Shown piece after piece: positions 12,101 to 22,244 of a stretch of 64,000 nt of DNA. The position numbers and the translations under genes are program-made. Numbering within the stretch: the stretch's first letter is position 1; every line of letters starts with the position of its first letter. The stretch is from Marvania coccoides (lineage: Eukaryota > Chlorophyta > Trebouxiophyceae > Chlorellales > Chlorellaceae), in NCBI GenBank assembly GCA_963854735.1, contig OY978104.1, forward strand, positions 1-64,000, written 5' to 3'. The notes under the pieces were generated by a model. The model saw nothing but the letters and a program-made list of their open reading frames with translations, did no database searches and had not been told where the DNA came from.

Positions 12101-14761
12101 AACTGGGAGCTGGAGGGGCCTGCGCCTCGCCCTCCTGCGCAAATCCGACGGACCCAAGTGGTGCATTACCTTGGTATGGGCGAGTACGAGGGCCGGGGAG
12201 CGACAGCGGCTCGGCGACATACCTCCAGCGGCCTGGGAGGCATCTGGGCAGAGCCCCCCCCCCGCCGCCAGCCCCTCCACTCTAAGGCATCCCGCGGCCC
12301 GGGAGACGCCTGCGGGGCAACGCTCGCTCGCCCACGGCCATACCCATCGCCCGCGAGGGCTGTCCCGCCCACAATGCAGGCGCTGCGGCGCCTCGCCCGA
12401 GAAAGATGCGATCAAGTCGAGTCGATCGTCAGGAGCGCATGTTCCTGCCACCAGAAGGAAGTGGTCCACGAGTGGGGCATCCCGTTTTAATGCTAAACGC
12501 CGCGAACAAATGAAGTCACACTAAAAAATGCGTGCTCAGCCCTTGTGTTTTTTCAGCTCAACAAAGGGGGGCAGCCAGTGGCCTGCCACACCCGCGAAAC
12601 GTATATTCTCACCGGCCGCTGCCGCGCATTACCTTGGTGAGACCATTTGGGGGGCAGCCACGCCGCGGGGCCGCGCAAACGCCCGGCCAGCGGGTCCGGG
12701 AGCCATCTGGGCAGCACCACTCCCGCCGCGCACTCCACAGCCCTCACCACCCCCCAGCGCCAAGCTTCACCCCCATCTACGGCTGCAGGCCGGCCCGCGA
12801 CGCGCCTGGCCACCGCCCGCGGCCCGTCGGCCCACGCCGCGCACCGCCGTCGAGCCCCCAGCAAGGGGAGTCCTCCTTGGGGGGGGCGGGGAAAACTGGG
12901 AGCTGGAGGGGCCTGCGCCTCGCCCTCCTGCGCAAATCCGACGGACCCAAGTGGTGCATTACCTTGGTATGGGCGAGTACGAGGGCCGGGGAGCGACAGC
13001 GGCTCGGCGACATACCTCCAGCGGCCTGGGAGGCATCTGGGCAGAGCCCCCCCCCCGCCGCCAGCCCCTCCACTCTATGGCATCCCGCGGCCCGGGAGAC
13101 GCCTGCGGGGCAACGCTCGCTCGCCCACGGCCATACCCATCGCCCGCGAGGGCTGTCCCGCCCACAATGCAGGCGCTGCGGCGCCTCGCCCGAGAAAGAT
13201 GCGATCAAGTCGAGTCGATCGTCAGGAGCGCATGTTCCTGCCACCAGAAGGAAGTGGTCCACGAGTGGGGCATCCCGTTTTAATGCTAAACGCCGCGAAC
13301 AAATGAAGTCACACTAAAAAATGCGTGCTCAGCCCTTGTGTTTTTTCAGCTCAACAAAGGGGGGCAGCCAGTGGCCTGCCACACCCGCGAAACGTATATT
13401 CTCACCGGCCGCTGCCGCGCATTACCTTGGTGAGACCATTTGGGGGGCAGCCACGCCGCGGGGCCGCGCAAACGCCCGGCCAGCGGGTCCGGGAGCCATC
13501 TGGGCAGCACCACTCCCGCCGCGCACTCCACAGCCCTCACCACCCCCCAGCGCCAAGCTTCACCCCCATCTACGGCTGCAGGCCGGCCCGCGACGCGCCT
13601 GGCCACCGCCCGCGGCCCGTCGGCCCACGCCGCGCACCGCCGTCGAGCCCCCAGCAAGGGGAGTCCTCCTTGGGGGGGGCGGGGAAAACTGGGAGCTGGA
13701 GGGGCCTGCGCCTCGCCCTCCTGCGCAAATCCGACGGACCCAAGTGGTGCATTACCTTGGTATGGGCGAGTACGAGGGCCGGGGAGCGACAGCGGCTCGG
13801 CGACATACCTCCAGCGGCCTGGGAGGCATCTGGGCAGAGCCCCCCCCCCGCCGCCAGCCCCTCCACTCTAAGGCATCCCGCGGCCCGGGAGACGCCTGCG
13901 GGGCAACGCTCGCTCGCCCACGGCCATACCCATCGCCCGCGAGGGCTGTCCCGCCCACAATGCAGGCGCTGCGGCGCCTCGCCCGAGAAAGATGCGATCA
14001 AGTCGAGTCGATCGTCAGGAGCGCATGTTCCTGCCACCAGAAGGAAGTGGTCCACGAGTGGGGCATCCCGTTTTAATGCTAAACGCCGCGAACAAATGAA
14101 GTCACACTAAAAAATGCGTGCTCAGCCCTTGTGTTTTTTCAGCTCAACAAAGGGGGGCAGCCAGTGGCCTGCCACACCCGCGAAACGTATATTCTCACCG
14201 GCCGCTGCCGCGCATTACCTTGGTGAGACCATTTGGGGGGCAGCCACGCCGCGGGGCCGCGCAAACGCCCGGCCAGCGGGTCCGGGAGCCATCTGGGCAG
14301 CACCACTCCCGCCGCGCACTCCACAGCCCTCACCACCCCCCAGCGCCAAGCTTCACCCCCATCTACGGCTGCAGGCCGGCCCGCGACGCGCCTGGCCACC
14401 GCCCGCGGCCCGTCGGCCCACGCCGCGCACCGCCGTCGAGCCCCCAGCAAGGGGAGTCCTCCTTGGGGGGGGCGGGGAAAACTGGGAGCTGGAGGGGCCT
14501 GCGCCTCGCCCTCCTGCGCAAATCCGACGGACCCAAGTGGTCCATTACCTTGGTATGGGCGAGTACGAGGGCCGGGGAGCGACAGCGGCTCGGCGACATA
14601 CCTCCAGCGGCCTGGGAGGCATCTGGGCAGAGCCCCCCCCCGCCGCCAGCCCCTCCACTCTAAGGCATCCCGCGGCCCGGGAGACGCCTGCGGGGCAGCG
14701 CTCTCTCGCCCACGGCCATACCCATCGCCCGCGAGGGCTGTCCCGCCCACAATGCAGGCGC
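6199..14761. repeat. 793-bp subtelomeric satellite, 10 full units plus one partial
   Basis: The unit beginning TTGTGTTTTTTCAGCTCAAC recurs exactly every 793 bases at 6199, 6992, 7785, 8578, 9371, 10164, 10957, 11750, 12543, 13336 and 14129 (last copy partial and diverged). Units are GC-rich and nearly identical. Two diagnostic sites vary: T/A at unit offset 93 (A in units 4-7, creating CCTAGG) and T/A at offset 536 (T in units 1, 2 and 9). Each unit also holds an older internal duplication about 320 bases apart, seen in the shared GCATTACCTTGGT and CATCTGGGCAG motifs. Several overlapping frames on both strands are open, as expected for GC-rich DNA, so I do not call them genes. The left part resembles an intron end plus exon (TTTTTTCAG acceptor-like, TTGGTGAG donor-like). 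Confidence 0.97.
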
Positions 14762-15268
14762 TTTAGGGGTTTCGGCGCCTCGCCCGAAAAGATGCCGGTT
14801 GTCAGGTGGATGCGCATTTGATTAATTTTTTGCTTGAAGGCACAGTTGATTTACTGTTTTTAAACGTTTACAAGTATTACGCAGGTTTAATGTGAAAAAA
14901 TCGTCAAATTTGTCCCCGCCGTGACGATGCTCAGAGTTGGCATCATTCGCGGGATGGGCGAGACAAAAAAAATGAACCAGTATTTACTGGCTGCATATTT
15001 GGAATGTATGCATCAACGCGATCTCAAAACTGTGTTCGTTTGCTGGAAACGACCAAAATTTCGACTCCTAAACCCCCCTAAACCTTTCGGAGAGAGGGCC
15101 GAGTCCTATGTAGATTCCAAATACATGTTTATTAGCGTCTGGGGCGCAAAAAATGTAAACCTTAAATGACCCTAAACGATTCCCGGTGGGTAGGTAAAAC
15201 ACCCCTAGACGCAGCTTATTCTACATATTCCGCGCGCTGGTCCCACGCTGCAAGCGCGGAGGACTACG
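14762..15268. other. Spacer with telomere-like scraps
   Basis: Diverged end of the last satellite unit, with a TTTAGGGGTTT insertion at 14763-14773, then mixed sequence with two CCTAAA scraps (15067-15084 and near 15170). No supported gene. Confidence 0.5.
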
Positions 15269-15616
15269 ATGCGTTCAAAGACGAAGCTGGAAGATAAACT
15301 TTTGGAGCTCCTGCGGCTCTACGGCGATCAGCTGCCGGCCGACTCCGCAGAGGCTGCCGCTGAGAAGAAGAAGTCGCAGGTGGTCTGGCAGGAGCGACTG
15401 GAGCATCTTGCTACTGGTGGTGCAGCGGCAAAAAGTAAGAAAGCTGATGGGAAGCCTACAAAGCGCCCCCTCAGTGCAGGCGCCCACGCTGCGGACGAGT
15501 TAGAGGAAGAGGATGGGGACATTATGATGGCATGCATGGTGACAGCGCAAGGCAAGTCGAACAGGGTGCGCAGGCTGCCAAAAAAATACGCTCAAATTAT
15601 ATATTTTTACACTTAA
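15269..15616 (+). CDS. Hypothetical small charged protein
   Basis: 115 codons from ATG to TAA. The first ~40 residues are helical and Leu-rich, the middle Lys/Ala-rich, then an acidic patch (EEEDGD) and a short basic C-terminus. The tail after GCAAGT-like sequence at ~15550 may be intronic, so the gene could continue in unseen exons. No family recognised and no neighbour supports a role. It may be a decayed fragment. Confidence 0.3.
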   Translation: MRSKTKLEDKLLELLRLYGDQLPADSAEAAAEKKKSQVVWQERLEHLATGGAAAKSKKADGKPTKRPLSAGAHAADELEEEDGDIMMACMVTAQGKSNRVRRLPKKYAQIIYFYT

Positions 15617-17702
15617 TATTGATATACCTACGCAAAATAAGCACTTTTATTTTATTTATTTTTCATTTGTACTTGGGATTAGTTAATACTGCATCCTGCA
15701 TCTTTTGGTTAAGCACCAAGGATCTGCACTTTCAAACTTTCGAAAAAAGCTTTGAGCCCGCCAACATCGCCTGCATCACCAGCAGCGGCACGCAGCGATG
15801 CTCCGCCAGCATTGCCACGAAATTTTTCATCTGTCGGTAGCCAAACCCCGCCGAAACTATTCTTGTCGCATCGCCTCCAACCCAGCAGCCACACGCAGCG
15901 CAGCACGACCAGGCTGGTGCTGCGAACAGACAGTGGCTGGCAAGGGCGAGAACGGAAGGTCCCTGGCAAACCAGGGCCAAACGGCGAGCGTTCTGCATCT
16001 CTGGTCACCCGAAAAGAAGAAGAGTGCCGCCGCACATAGGCGGTGGGTCCAGCTCATCCGCCGCCCGCGCTCTGCACACTGTGCGCAGCAAAAGCTGAGC
16101 TGCGCAATGCCCAGCGATCCAGGGCACACTCCAGGGGTGGAGAAGGCTAGCATGTCGTGCAGCCCACCAACTGCACAGCTTTCTCCTTGGCGCAGCGCTG
16201 CAATTGCACCACAACCGTTGCCACGAGGAAAATAACGTCTGCTGCCGCAATTCTGCACACTCGGCAGCCCTCCCCCTTGTGCCTGCTGCACCGCAATCTT
16301 CTCCCTCCACGCTGACACGGCCGCCACCCAAGAATGAGCGAAAAGAGAAGAAGCCAGGCTTGTCGCATCGCTCCTTTAAATTTGGTGCACACACCGCTGC
16401 GGCGCCCCAGCCACGCTCGCTGATGGAGTCGACAGCACCAGAGCAGCAGCAGGGGGCAAACTTGCTTGCTCAGGGGCAGCCCGCCCAGACCGCATCCACT
16501 GCAAAAGAAAACAGTGGAAGAGCTAGGTCAGTAAATAGGTAATGGCAAATAAAAACAACTAAATTATCCACCCACTTTTCATAAAGCGTTACTTGGACAT
16601 GCTGCTGCGCTGTTCCCCTGCCAGCACCTGCGCAGAAACCATTTTCTTCTGTGCCCACAAGCTTAAGCGCTTGACAGCCGCTGCAGCATTTCTTCTTCCC
16701 CAGGAGCAGCATAAGTCGTTCTTCTCAAGCTTAAGAGCACGCTGATCAACGAGGCGGCACCCCGCCACAACAGAACCGCGCCAAGCTGGTGGTGGACAGC
16801 CTACGCTCATGATTGATCACGCAGACGCTTCACCAGCCGCTAGCGCTGCTGCTCCAGCAGGCCCAAGGAGGGCCCCAGGCGAGGGCTGCGGAGCTGTTGT
16901 TTCATCTATGCTCAGACATCAGCGGCCTGCACCCATTTTCAGGAGGTTCTTCTGCCACATCAACGCCAGCAAAATCACTTCGCTCACAAACCGAGCTCGA
17001 CCAGCCTGCAGCCCAACTCCGCCAGAATAGTCGACGTCGCGGGGTCGTCACACACTCAGATTCCATCCTCCAGCGTGCATCTAGCGCAGCAGGCGGACGC
17101 TGGAGCGGTTTGGACGGCGGCCAACAGCGTCGAGAACGGAAGCACCCCTAGAGATCAAGAATGCCAGCGGCTCCCCATCCAGCCAGTCTGTGGCACACTC
17201 CTGCTGCAGAAATTGAAATGGTTTAGATGCCATGCCTGAAATTCTAGCCTACAAGGAAGGGGGAAAATGCTGCCAGCTGCTCTTCTCACCTCATCAACAG
17301 CGTGCTCGCCCTGCCGCCGTGGCCGGACAGCCTTCAACTGCGGTGGAACACAAGCACACATCGACATACATCATCCCTGCTGGGTTTCACCGCAGCGAGA
17401 GCCTGCAGCAGCAGCTCCGCGACCGGAAAGACAACGCGCATCGAGGGGTTGGGGCTCGCCAACCCCACGGGCTTGCGACCGCCTCAGCGCGTCATATCAT
17501 AGAACAAACCGCTGAGGTCGTATTGAAGTGGCTAAACAGGGGCCAGGGCCGCTAACACAAACTTTGGAAGTTAAATTGAACGAGATCGGCAGTGCGCGAC
17601 CCGGCGGCGGTTTCAGGTGGCGCTGGCCGGTTCCAATGTAATTAAATGGTCTGAATGTAGTTTTGACAAAGTTACAGGGTTTTAGGAGCAGTATTTTTAA
17701 AG
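15617..17702. other. Low-complexity CAG/GCC-rich region without a supported gene
   Basis: About 2 kb with several open frames on both strands, Pro/Ser/Gln-rich in translation. A plausible exon-like stretch lies at ~16263-16530 (+), ending at a weak GTCAGT donor and coding a Pro/Lys-rich then Gln-rich peptide, but I could not connect it to flanking exons. It is probably degraded gene sequence. Confidence 0.4.
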
Positions 17703-18286
17703 TTGGAAGAAACCCGAAAACCCGCACGAGGCCAGTAATGTTGCTGCGCTCTACGGCGAGCTCTGCGGATTTGCCGCCTGCTCAGCGCGCGGAGCTCATC
17801 GCCTTGCTGGCGAAGATGCTGCCTGGCGCCTCAAAATTCGACGAGGAGGCGGCCGCGGAGAGAGAGCGCGCGGAGCTGAACAAGCGCCCTGTCTTCTCAA
17901 ACGACCCGCGGCGTGCGTTGCGGCTGTCTGGCGGCACCATCGGCACCGACGGGTTTCCGTCGGAAGCCAGGGGGCTTGCTATGGCGGTATGGCTCTCGCA
18001 TTTACACTCTGACCACACGGGGCCCCTCCTGAATACGTACCTACGAGGTTACAAGTTCCCCCACGGGCACATACCCCGCCGCCCCCCCATCTACGTCAAC
18101 ATGGAAATTTACAACGCGGTTGACCCTGAGAAGGGCGGCCTGAGCGCGTTGTACAATAAATATTCCATCCCATTTTAGCGCCTTCCGCGGTGTGGACTAC
18201 GACGTCGAATTCAAGATGGAGGGCGTTAAAAATGCAGTGTTCATGATGCTGCGCGCCTACCATTGCGAATGCGACAGCATTTTGTC
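17703..18286 (+). pseudogene. Fragment of gene with metallo-beta-lactamase-like motif, plus-strand copy
   Basis: Open frame to the TAG at 18176-18178, read in the same sense as the minus-strand homologue at 30297-31082. It carries SHLHSDHTGPL, an HxHxDH motif typical of metallo-beta-lactamase-fold hydrolases, preceded by an LSGG strand. The homologous inverted copy continues past the stop in another frame, so this copy has an indel at ~18173-18182 and is probably dead. Its 3' half (17937-18284) is one arm of a near-perfect hairpin. Without the rest of the fold, the enzyme assignment is tentative. Confidence 0.5.
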
Positions 18287-18640
18287 CACAGCCAGCAAAA
18301 TGCTGTCGCATTCGCAATGGTAGGCGCGCAGCATCATGAACACTGCATTTTTAACGCCCTCCATCTTGAATTCGACGTCGTAGTCCACACCGCGGAAGCT
18401 CGAAAATGAAATAGAATATTTGTTGTACAAAGCGCTCAGGCCGCCCTTCTCAGGGTCAACCGCGTTGTAAATTTCCATGTTGACGTAGATGGGGGGGCGG
18501 CGGGGTATGCGCCCGCGGGGGAACTTGTAACCTCGTAAATACGTATTCAAGAGGGGAACGGTGTGGTCAGTGTAAATGCGAGAGCCATACCGCCGTAGCG
18601 AGCCCCCTGGCTTCCGATGGAAACCCGTCGGTGCCGATGG
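17937..18640. repeat. Large fold-back: two ~346-bp inverted arms, 11-base loop
   Basis: Arm 17937-18284 is repeated in reverse complement at 18296-18640, with only 18285-18295 between them and few mismatches. Both arms carry the same coding segment of the metallo-beta-lactamase-like exon. A transcript through this region would fold into one long hairpin. Confidence 0.92.
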
Positions 18641-18667
18641 CCAATAAGTATTGGCGGTTGGCGCCAC
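18297..18667 (-). pseudogene. Inverted duplicate of the metallo-beta-lactamase-like fragment
   Basis: Minus-strand reading of the right arm. The frame passes the point where the left arm has a stop, but 5' of ~18640 it no longer matches and the histidine motif segment is altered (deletion next to the TDHT residues). Non-functional remnant. Confidence 0.55.
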
Positions 18668-19115
18668 GTACGTTCAGCGGCGGCACGGTCGATGCCGCGA
18701 CTGGCACCTCAAGCTGAAAAACAGTGATCACGGTGCGAATTCGCAAGAAGAAGAATATAATAAATCAATGGGAAAAAGACTAGAGAAAACGGCAGGCGGA
18801 AAGGGCGGCCATTGCACCCAATTCCAAAGTAAATTAAATAAATATATTTAAATATAGAGGTGGCAGGATGCTGCCGCTCGTATTTTTGGCCACCTTTCCT
18901 TCGACTCGCGCCTTGGGGTGCACCAACGGGGCACCTACGCGTTGGTGCACCTATATGTGTACCAACGGAGCACCAACGCATAAGTGCTGGATAGGTGCTG
19001 CCCAGGTGCCAGATAGGTGCACCAATCTCGTAGGTGTTGATTGTCGAACAGGGCTTTGCAGCGCTCTTTATACAGTAAAAACACTTGCAATGTAATACTA
19101 ATGGACTCGAATACC
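18668..19115. other. Spacer with hairpin and GGTGCACC-type short repeats
   Basis: A 12-bp stem (GGTGCACCAACG at 18917-18928 and its complement at 18940-18951) encloses an 11-base loop. The sequence to ~19035 keeps repeating pieces of the same motif (accaacg, aggtgc). No gene seen. Confidence 0.6.
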
Positions 19116-20084
19116 TCACAGGAGCCCCCCGCTCACGCCTGGGCCTCCCAGCGTCGACGGTGGCGTCCCGCCCCCCCCCCCCCCCCGCCTGGGATTGCGG
19201 CCGAACTTCTTGGCTGCGGGGGCTGCTGCAGTGTCGGCAGCCAAGTTCATCTTCCTCTTGGCTGCCTCCTTCGCCTTCTTCTCAGCGGTCCGGATGGCGG
19301 ACTGCAAAAAAAAATAGAAGTACTCAGCAATTCAGCAAAACTAGATAATAACAACGGCATTGAGAATGAAAAAATGTAACAAAATGACTAACCATATGGC
19401 GGATGGCACCGAGCTGTGCGTTAAGGCCAGAGAGGAAGGTATCCTCCTCAGCAGCGGCGGTGGGCGCCCGGTTCACTCCGGCTGGAGCAGCGATTCAATA
19501 CATGGGCAACACTCGAATTCGACTCGCACTTACTTTTCCGACATATTTGATAAGCGCGCCGGCGCTCACACCGTGCTTTCCCGCGAGCTGCCCGACCTTC
19601 CTCTTCAGGCGAGCGGTTGCTGGGGCCCACGCCGCCTTGCTGATGTCGGGATGGAGATCGCTCCCGGACAGGGCGTACGCCCCGTAAAAAAGGCTGTCCT
19701 TGTCGCTGACTCTGGGCGCGTAACGCTTCAGGAGGAGCCGGGCGTCGCTCTTGACCTCCGTTTGCTAACGGCTTTGGGGAAGAGCCAGATTTCAGAGAGG
19801 AAGTCTGAGCGGCGGGCTGCAAGGGAGCAATAAATCGGGCAAAAAAAGAGACTCGGTGCTGTGGTTTGCGGAGGATTGATGCAATAGCAGGAAAAAAATG
19901 ACATTCGCGAAAATTCAGTTGCAACTGAATTTCCAACTTCCAATTGGAAGTTGAAGTTGATGCTTACTGCGGGATCCTTGGCGGCAACGCGGCGGACTAT
20001 GTAGAACACCGCGAAATCTTCCTCCTTGGGGTTGTTCTCGAAGAAGCTGGTGACAGCCGCGGCTTGTTGTCGGTTAGACATCAT
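19116..20084 (-). CDS. Hypothetical Lys-rich protein, four exons
   Basis: Model on the minus strand, all junctions phase 0: exon 1 20084-19968 (starts MMSNRQQ, donor GTAAGC), exon 2 19764-19534 (77 codons, donor GTAAGT), exon 3 19446-19393 (18 codons, donor GTTAGT), exon 4 19301-19116 ending in TAG. About 195 residues. Exon 2 codes a compact, evenly mixed sequence (LLLKRYAPRVSDKDS, then GVSAGALIKYVGK) and exon 4 an Ala/Lys helix followed by a Gly run from a poly-C tract at 19178-19193. I do not recognise a family. The exon 2 acceptor (CCGTTAG) is not a strong one. Intron 1 carries two adjacent palindromes (19911-19953). Confidence 0.5.
19911..19953. repeat. Two adjacent perfect palindromes in an intron
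   Basis: A 22-base palindrome (19911-19932) lies one base from a 20-base palindrome (19934-19953). Both fall in intron 1 of the hypothetical gene at 19116-20084. Confidence 0.85.
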
Positions 20085-20378
20085 GGCCGGGAGGCAGGCG
20101 GGAGGGATTCAGGCACAAAGCCTTCCCTGACCCTCACGAAACTGATCTCAAGCATGCTTACGCCACGTTCCGCGGCGATCTCTTGCCGCCACCCCTCCAT
20201 AGCGTTGGAGATCACCTGCTCCATCGTCCAGAGCGTAGGTCTGCTTGCCTGCAGCCGCAGCCGCTGCATCGACGCAGACGAGGGTCATATAATCCATAAT
20301 TCAGATTAACTGCTGGAGCGCCGGTGTTCGCTAAAAAGCCTGGGTTCGTCAATATATTGGCGCATGTTTCTGCCGGTA

Positions 20379-20735
20379 TCACTGCCACGGCACTCTGGAA
20401 CGCTGCTCCGATTCATTATGAGACTGGAGGAGGTCCTGGAACGCTGCATCAGAGATGGTGCCGTCCCCACCGGATGCAGCTGCCGCCACTGCTGCTGCTG
20501 CAGCCGTCAAGCTGGCGAGGTTTGCTGCCACATCTAGAGATTTTTGAATTTGAGGCGAGGCGGGGGCGTCCTCCTGAGAAGGAAGAGGCGGAGAGTTTGA
20601 CTCTGACCCCAACTGTATTGATTCTTCGCCGGAAACGCGAATGGCTGATGGTTGAGCTCCAGAAAAAGTAGCACTCAGATCGGACTCCTGAAGACTGCAG
20701 CCCAGAGATGCGGAGTCGCTGTCAAATTCTGCCAT
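20379..20735 (-). CDS. Hypothetical Ser/Ala-rich acidic protein
   Basis: 118 codons from ATG at 20735. Acidic and Ser-rich at first, then an alanine run and a short helical part. It may be the first exon of a longer gene. It lies opposite the expected 5' side of the exon at 20836-21149, so one of the two models is probably incomplete. No family recognised. Confidence 0.3.
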   Translation of the reverse strand: MAEFDSDSASLGCSLQESDLSATFSGAQPSAIRVSGEESIQLGSESNSPPLPSQEDAPASPQIQKSLDVAANLASLTAAAAAVAAAASGGDGTISDAAFQDLLQSHNESEQRSRVPWQ

Positions 20736-20835
20736 ATAAAACGGAACAATACAGATTTTAATTTAAAATTTAAATCGAGCGAGAATAGGGCTGCAATTTT
20801 GGCAGACTGCAATTTTTCTTTTCTTTTTTTTACAG

Positions 20836-21149
20836 CCGTTGAGCTTGTGGGGGCTGTCGACTACTACGTCCGCGTGCTGCACCCTACCCATCGTGACACA
20901 CCCATCCGGATGGCCATCTGCCGCTTGTTCGCGTACAGGGACGAAGTGGTGAGCATCGAAACTGGCAACGCCTCGAGTGTTTTTGTGGACGGAGCGGGAG
21001 CGAGGAACTATTATCGGGAGGACGCCGCCATGCTGCTGCACCACGTAAAGGATAAATTGGTGACATTCTGCCGGTCGACCACGCAATCTATGCCTGGAAC
21101 GTATTACTTTTTTGTCAAAGACCCCAGCACCTCCGGCCGAGGGATGTAG
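20836..21149 (+). CDS. Terminal exon of an unrecognised gene
   Basis: A strong pyrimidine tract ending TTTACAG precedes 20836. The frame then runs 104 codons to TAG. The peptide looks globular (starts VELVGAVDYYVRVLHP, ends in a charged tail with YYFFVKDP), with no stop and good amino-acid mix. Upstream exons were not found; translation might also run unspliced from ~20652. No family recognised. Confidence 0.4.
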
Positions 21150-22244
21150 ATTCCTTTTTGTACATGTAGTATACATAAAATAATGTACTAACAACTTAAT
21201 ATGATGTTGTAAAATCAAATGGATTGACAGGAGTCGGAACACAAAGGAAAATAAACCGTATTGTCGGAAAAATATGTCTTTGACATTTAACAGCCTCGCC
21301 GCTCATAAAGTACACAATGCACACCAAAGTCAGAAATTCACAGAATAGAAGCGCTCAAACGCATGCGCCGCAACCTGGAGAGTGGGATGAACTTTAATAA
21401 TTCAACTCAACCGCCCCCGCGGAGGCACTGAAAGCTGGGCCGTAATGGACCCACAGCAGCAAGGTGCTGACCCAAATCGGAAGAACAGCGAAGGAATGTG
21501 CTGCACAGCATAACACCTGCGCAATTAGCCACTGCAGTTTTGAAATTGACGTTCCTGCGAAGGCCAGCGCCACGGAACAATCAATTAATGTACCTGGCCT
21601 CAAGGAGAACCGTGCTGTTGCGCTGAAAGCAGAACATACGGGGTAGTAACCATCTGCTGGCCAGGAATAATAAGGATCAGCCTGCGAAATGGGCTGCAGG
21701 GAGCCCATCCTCACCAAGATGACATGCCATGTTCGAAGGTAACAAGTTTGCGTTCCGCCGGTGCAGAACATCCCTAGGGATCATAAAACATCATTTCCAG
21801 GCAATATCAAACGATTTTGAGCCCTGCAGCGCCACTTTTCCGGGCCTCTCCAATATAGGTGCTGCGCAGCATGCATGGCGCCCGGTTGGCGCCCCCCGTT
21901 TAGCGAGTGTTCGCCTCCACCTCCCCACATTTTTTGCCAAAGACACACCTATTTCAAACATCGCTTACATATTAATTTAAAGCCTCAAGCTGAAGGCGCC
22001 TCCCCGAGGCGCTAAAAAAAGGCGAAGCCAAAGCTGGGCTTCGCCCAGCGACTGTCCCTGGTAAACAGCTTTTGTTGAAGAATTGTTGTAAGAATTTTAC
22101 AGTTAAAATTTCAGCCACAATAGATACGCCACGTACTTTATAAATTCTCCTGCCGCTCAAGCAAACTTCTCCTCCTCACAGCCACGCGCGTCTGGGTACT
22201 CATCAAGTCTGAGGCGCTTGAAGACAAGATAGTTCTTGATAGTT
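21150..22244. other. Spacer; possible small hydrophobic ORF on minus strand
   Basis: A minus-strand frame from ATG at 21708 to 21394 codes ~104 residues with two hydrophobic stretches, but nothing else supports it. A hairpin GCTGGGC-TTC-GCCCAGC lies at ~22031-22047. Otherwise no gene seen. Confidence 0.35.

Noticed and set aside
6142..14821. Repeated ~250-codon open frames in each satellite unit, on both strands
   Set aside because: Several frames are open at once on both strands, composition is Pro/Ala/Arg-rich as GC bias predicts, and no domain or initiation context favours one. Treated as non-coding satellite.
16425..16540. Possible third copy of the poly-Q gene, from a shared MESTAP start
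   Set aside because: Only six residues agree and the flanks diverge; too little to claim homology.
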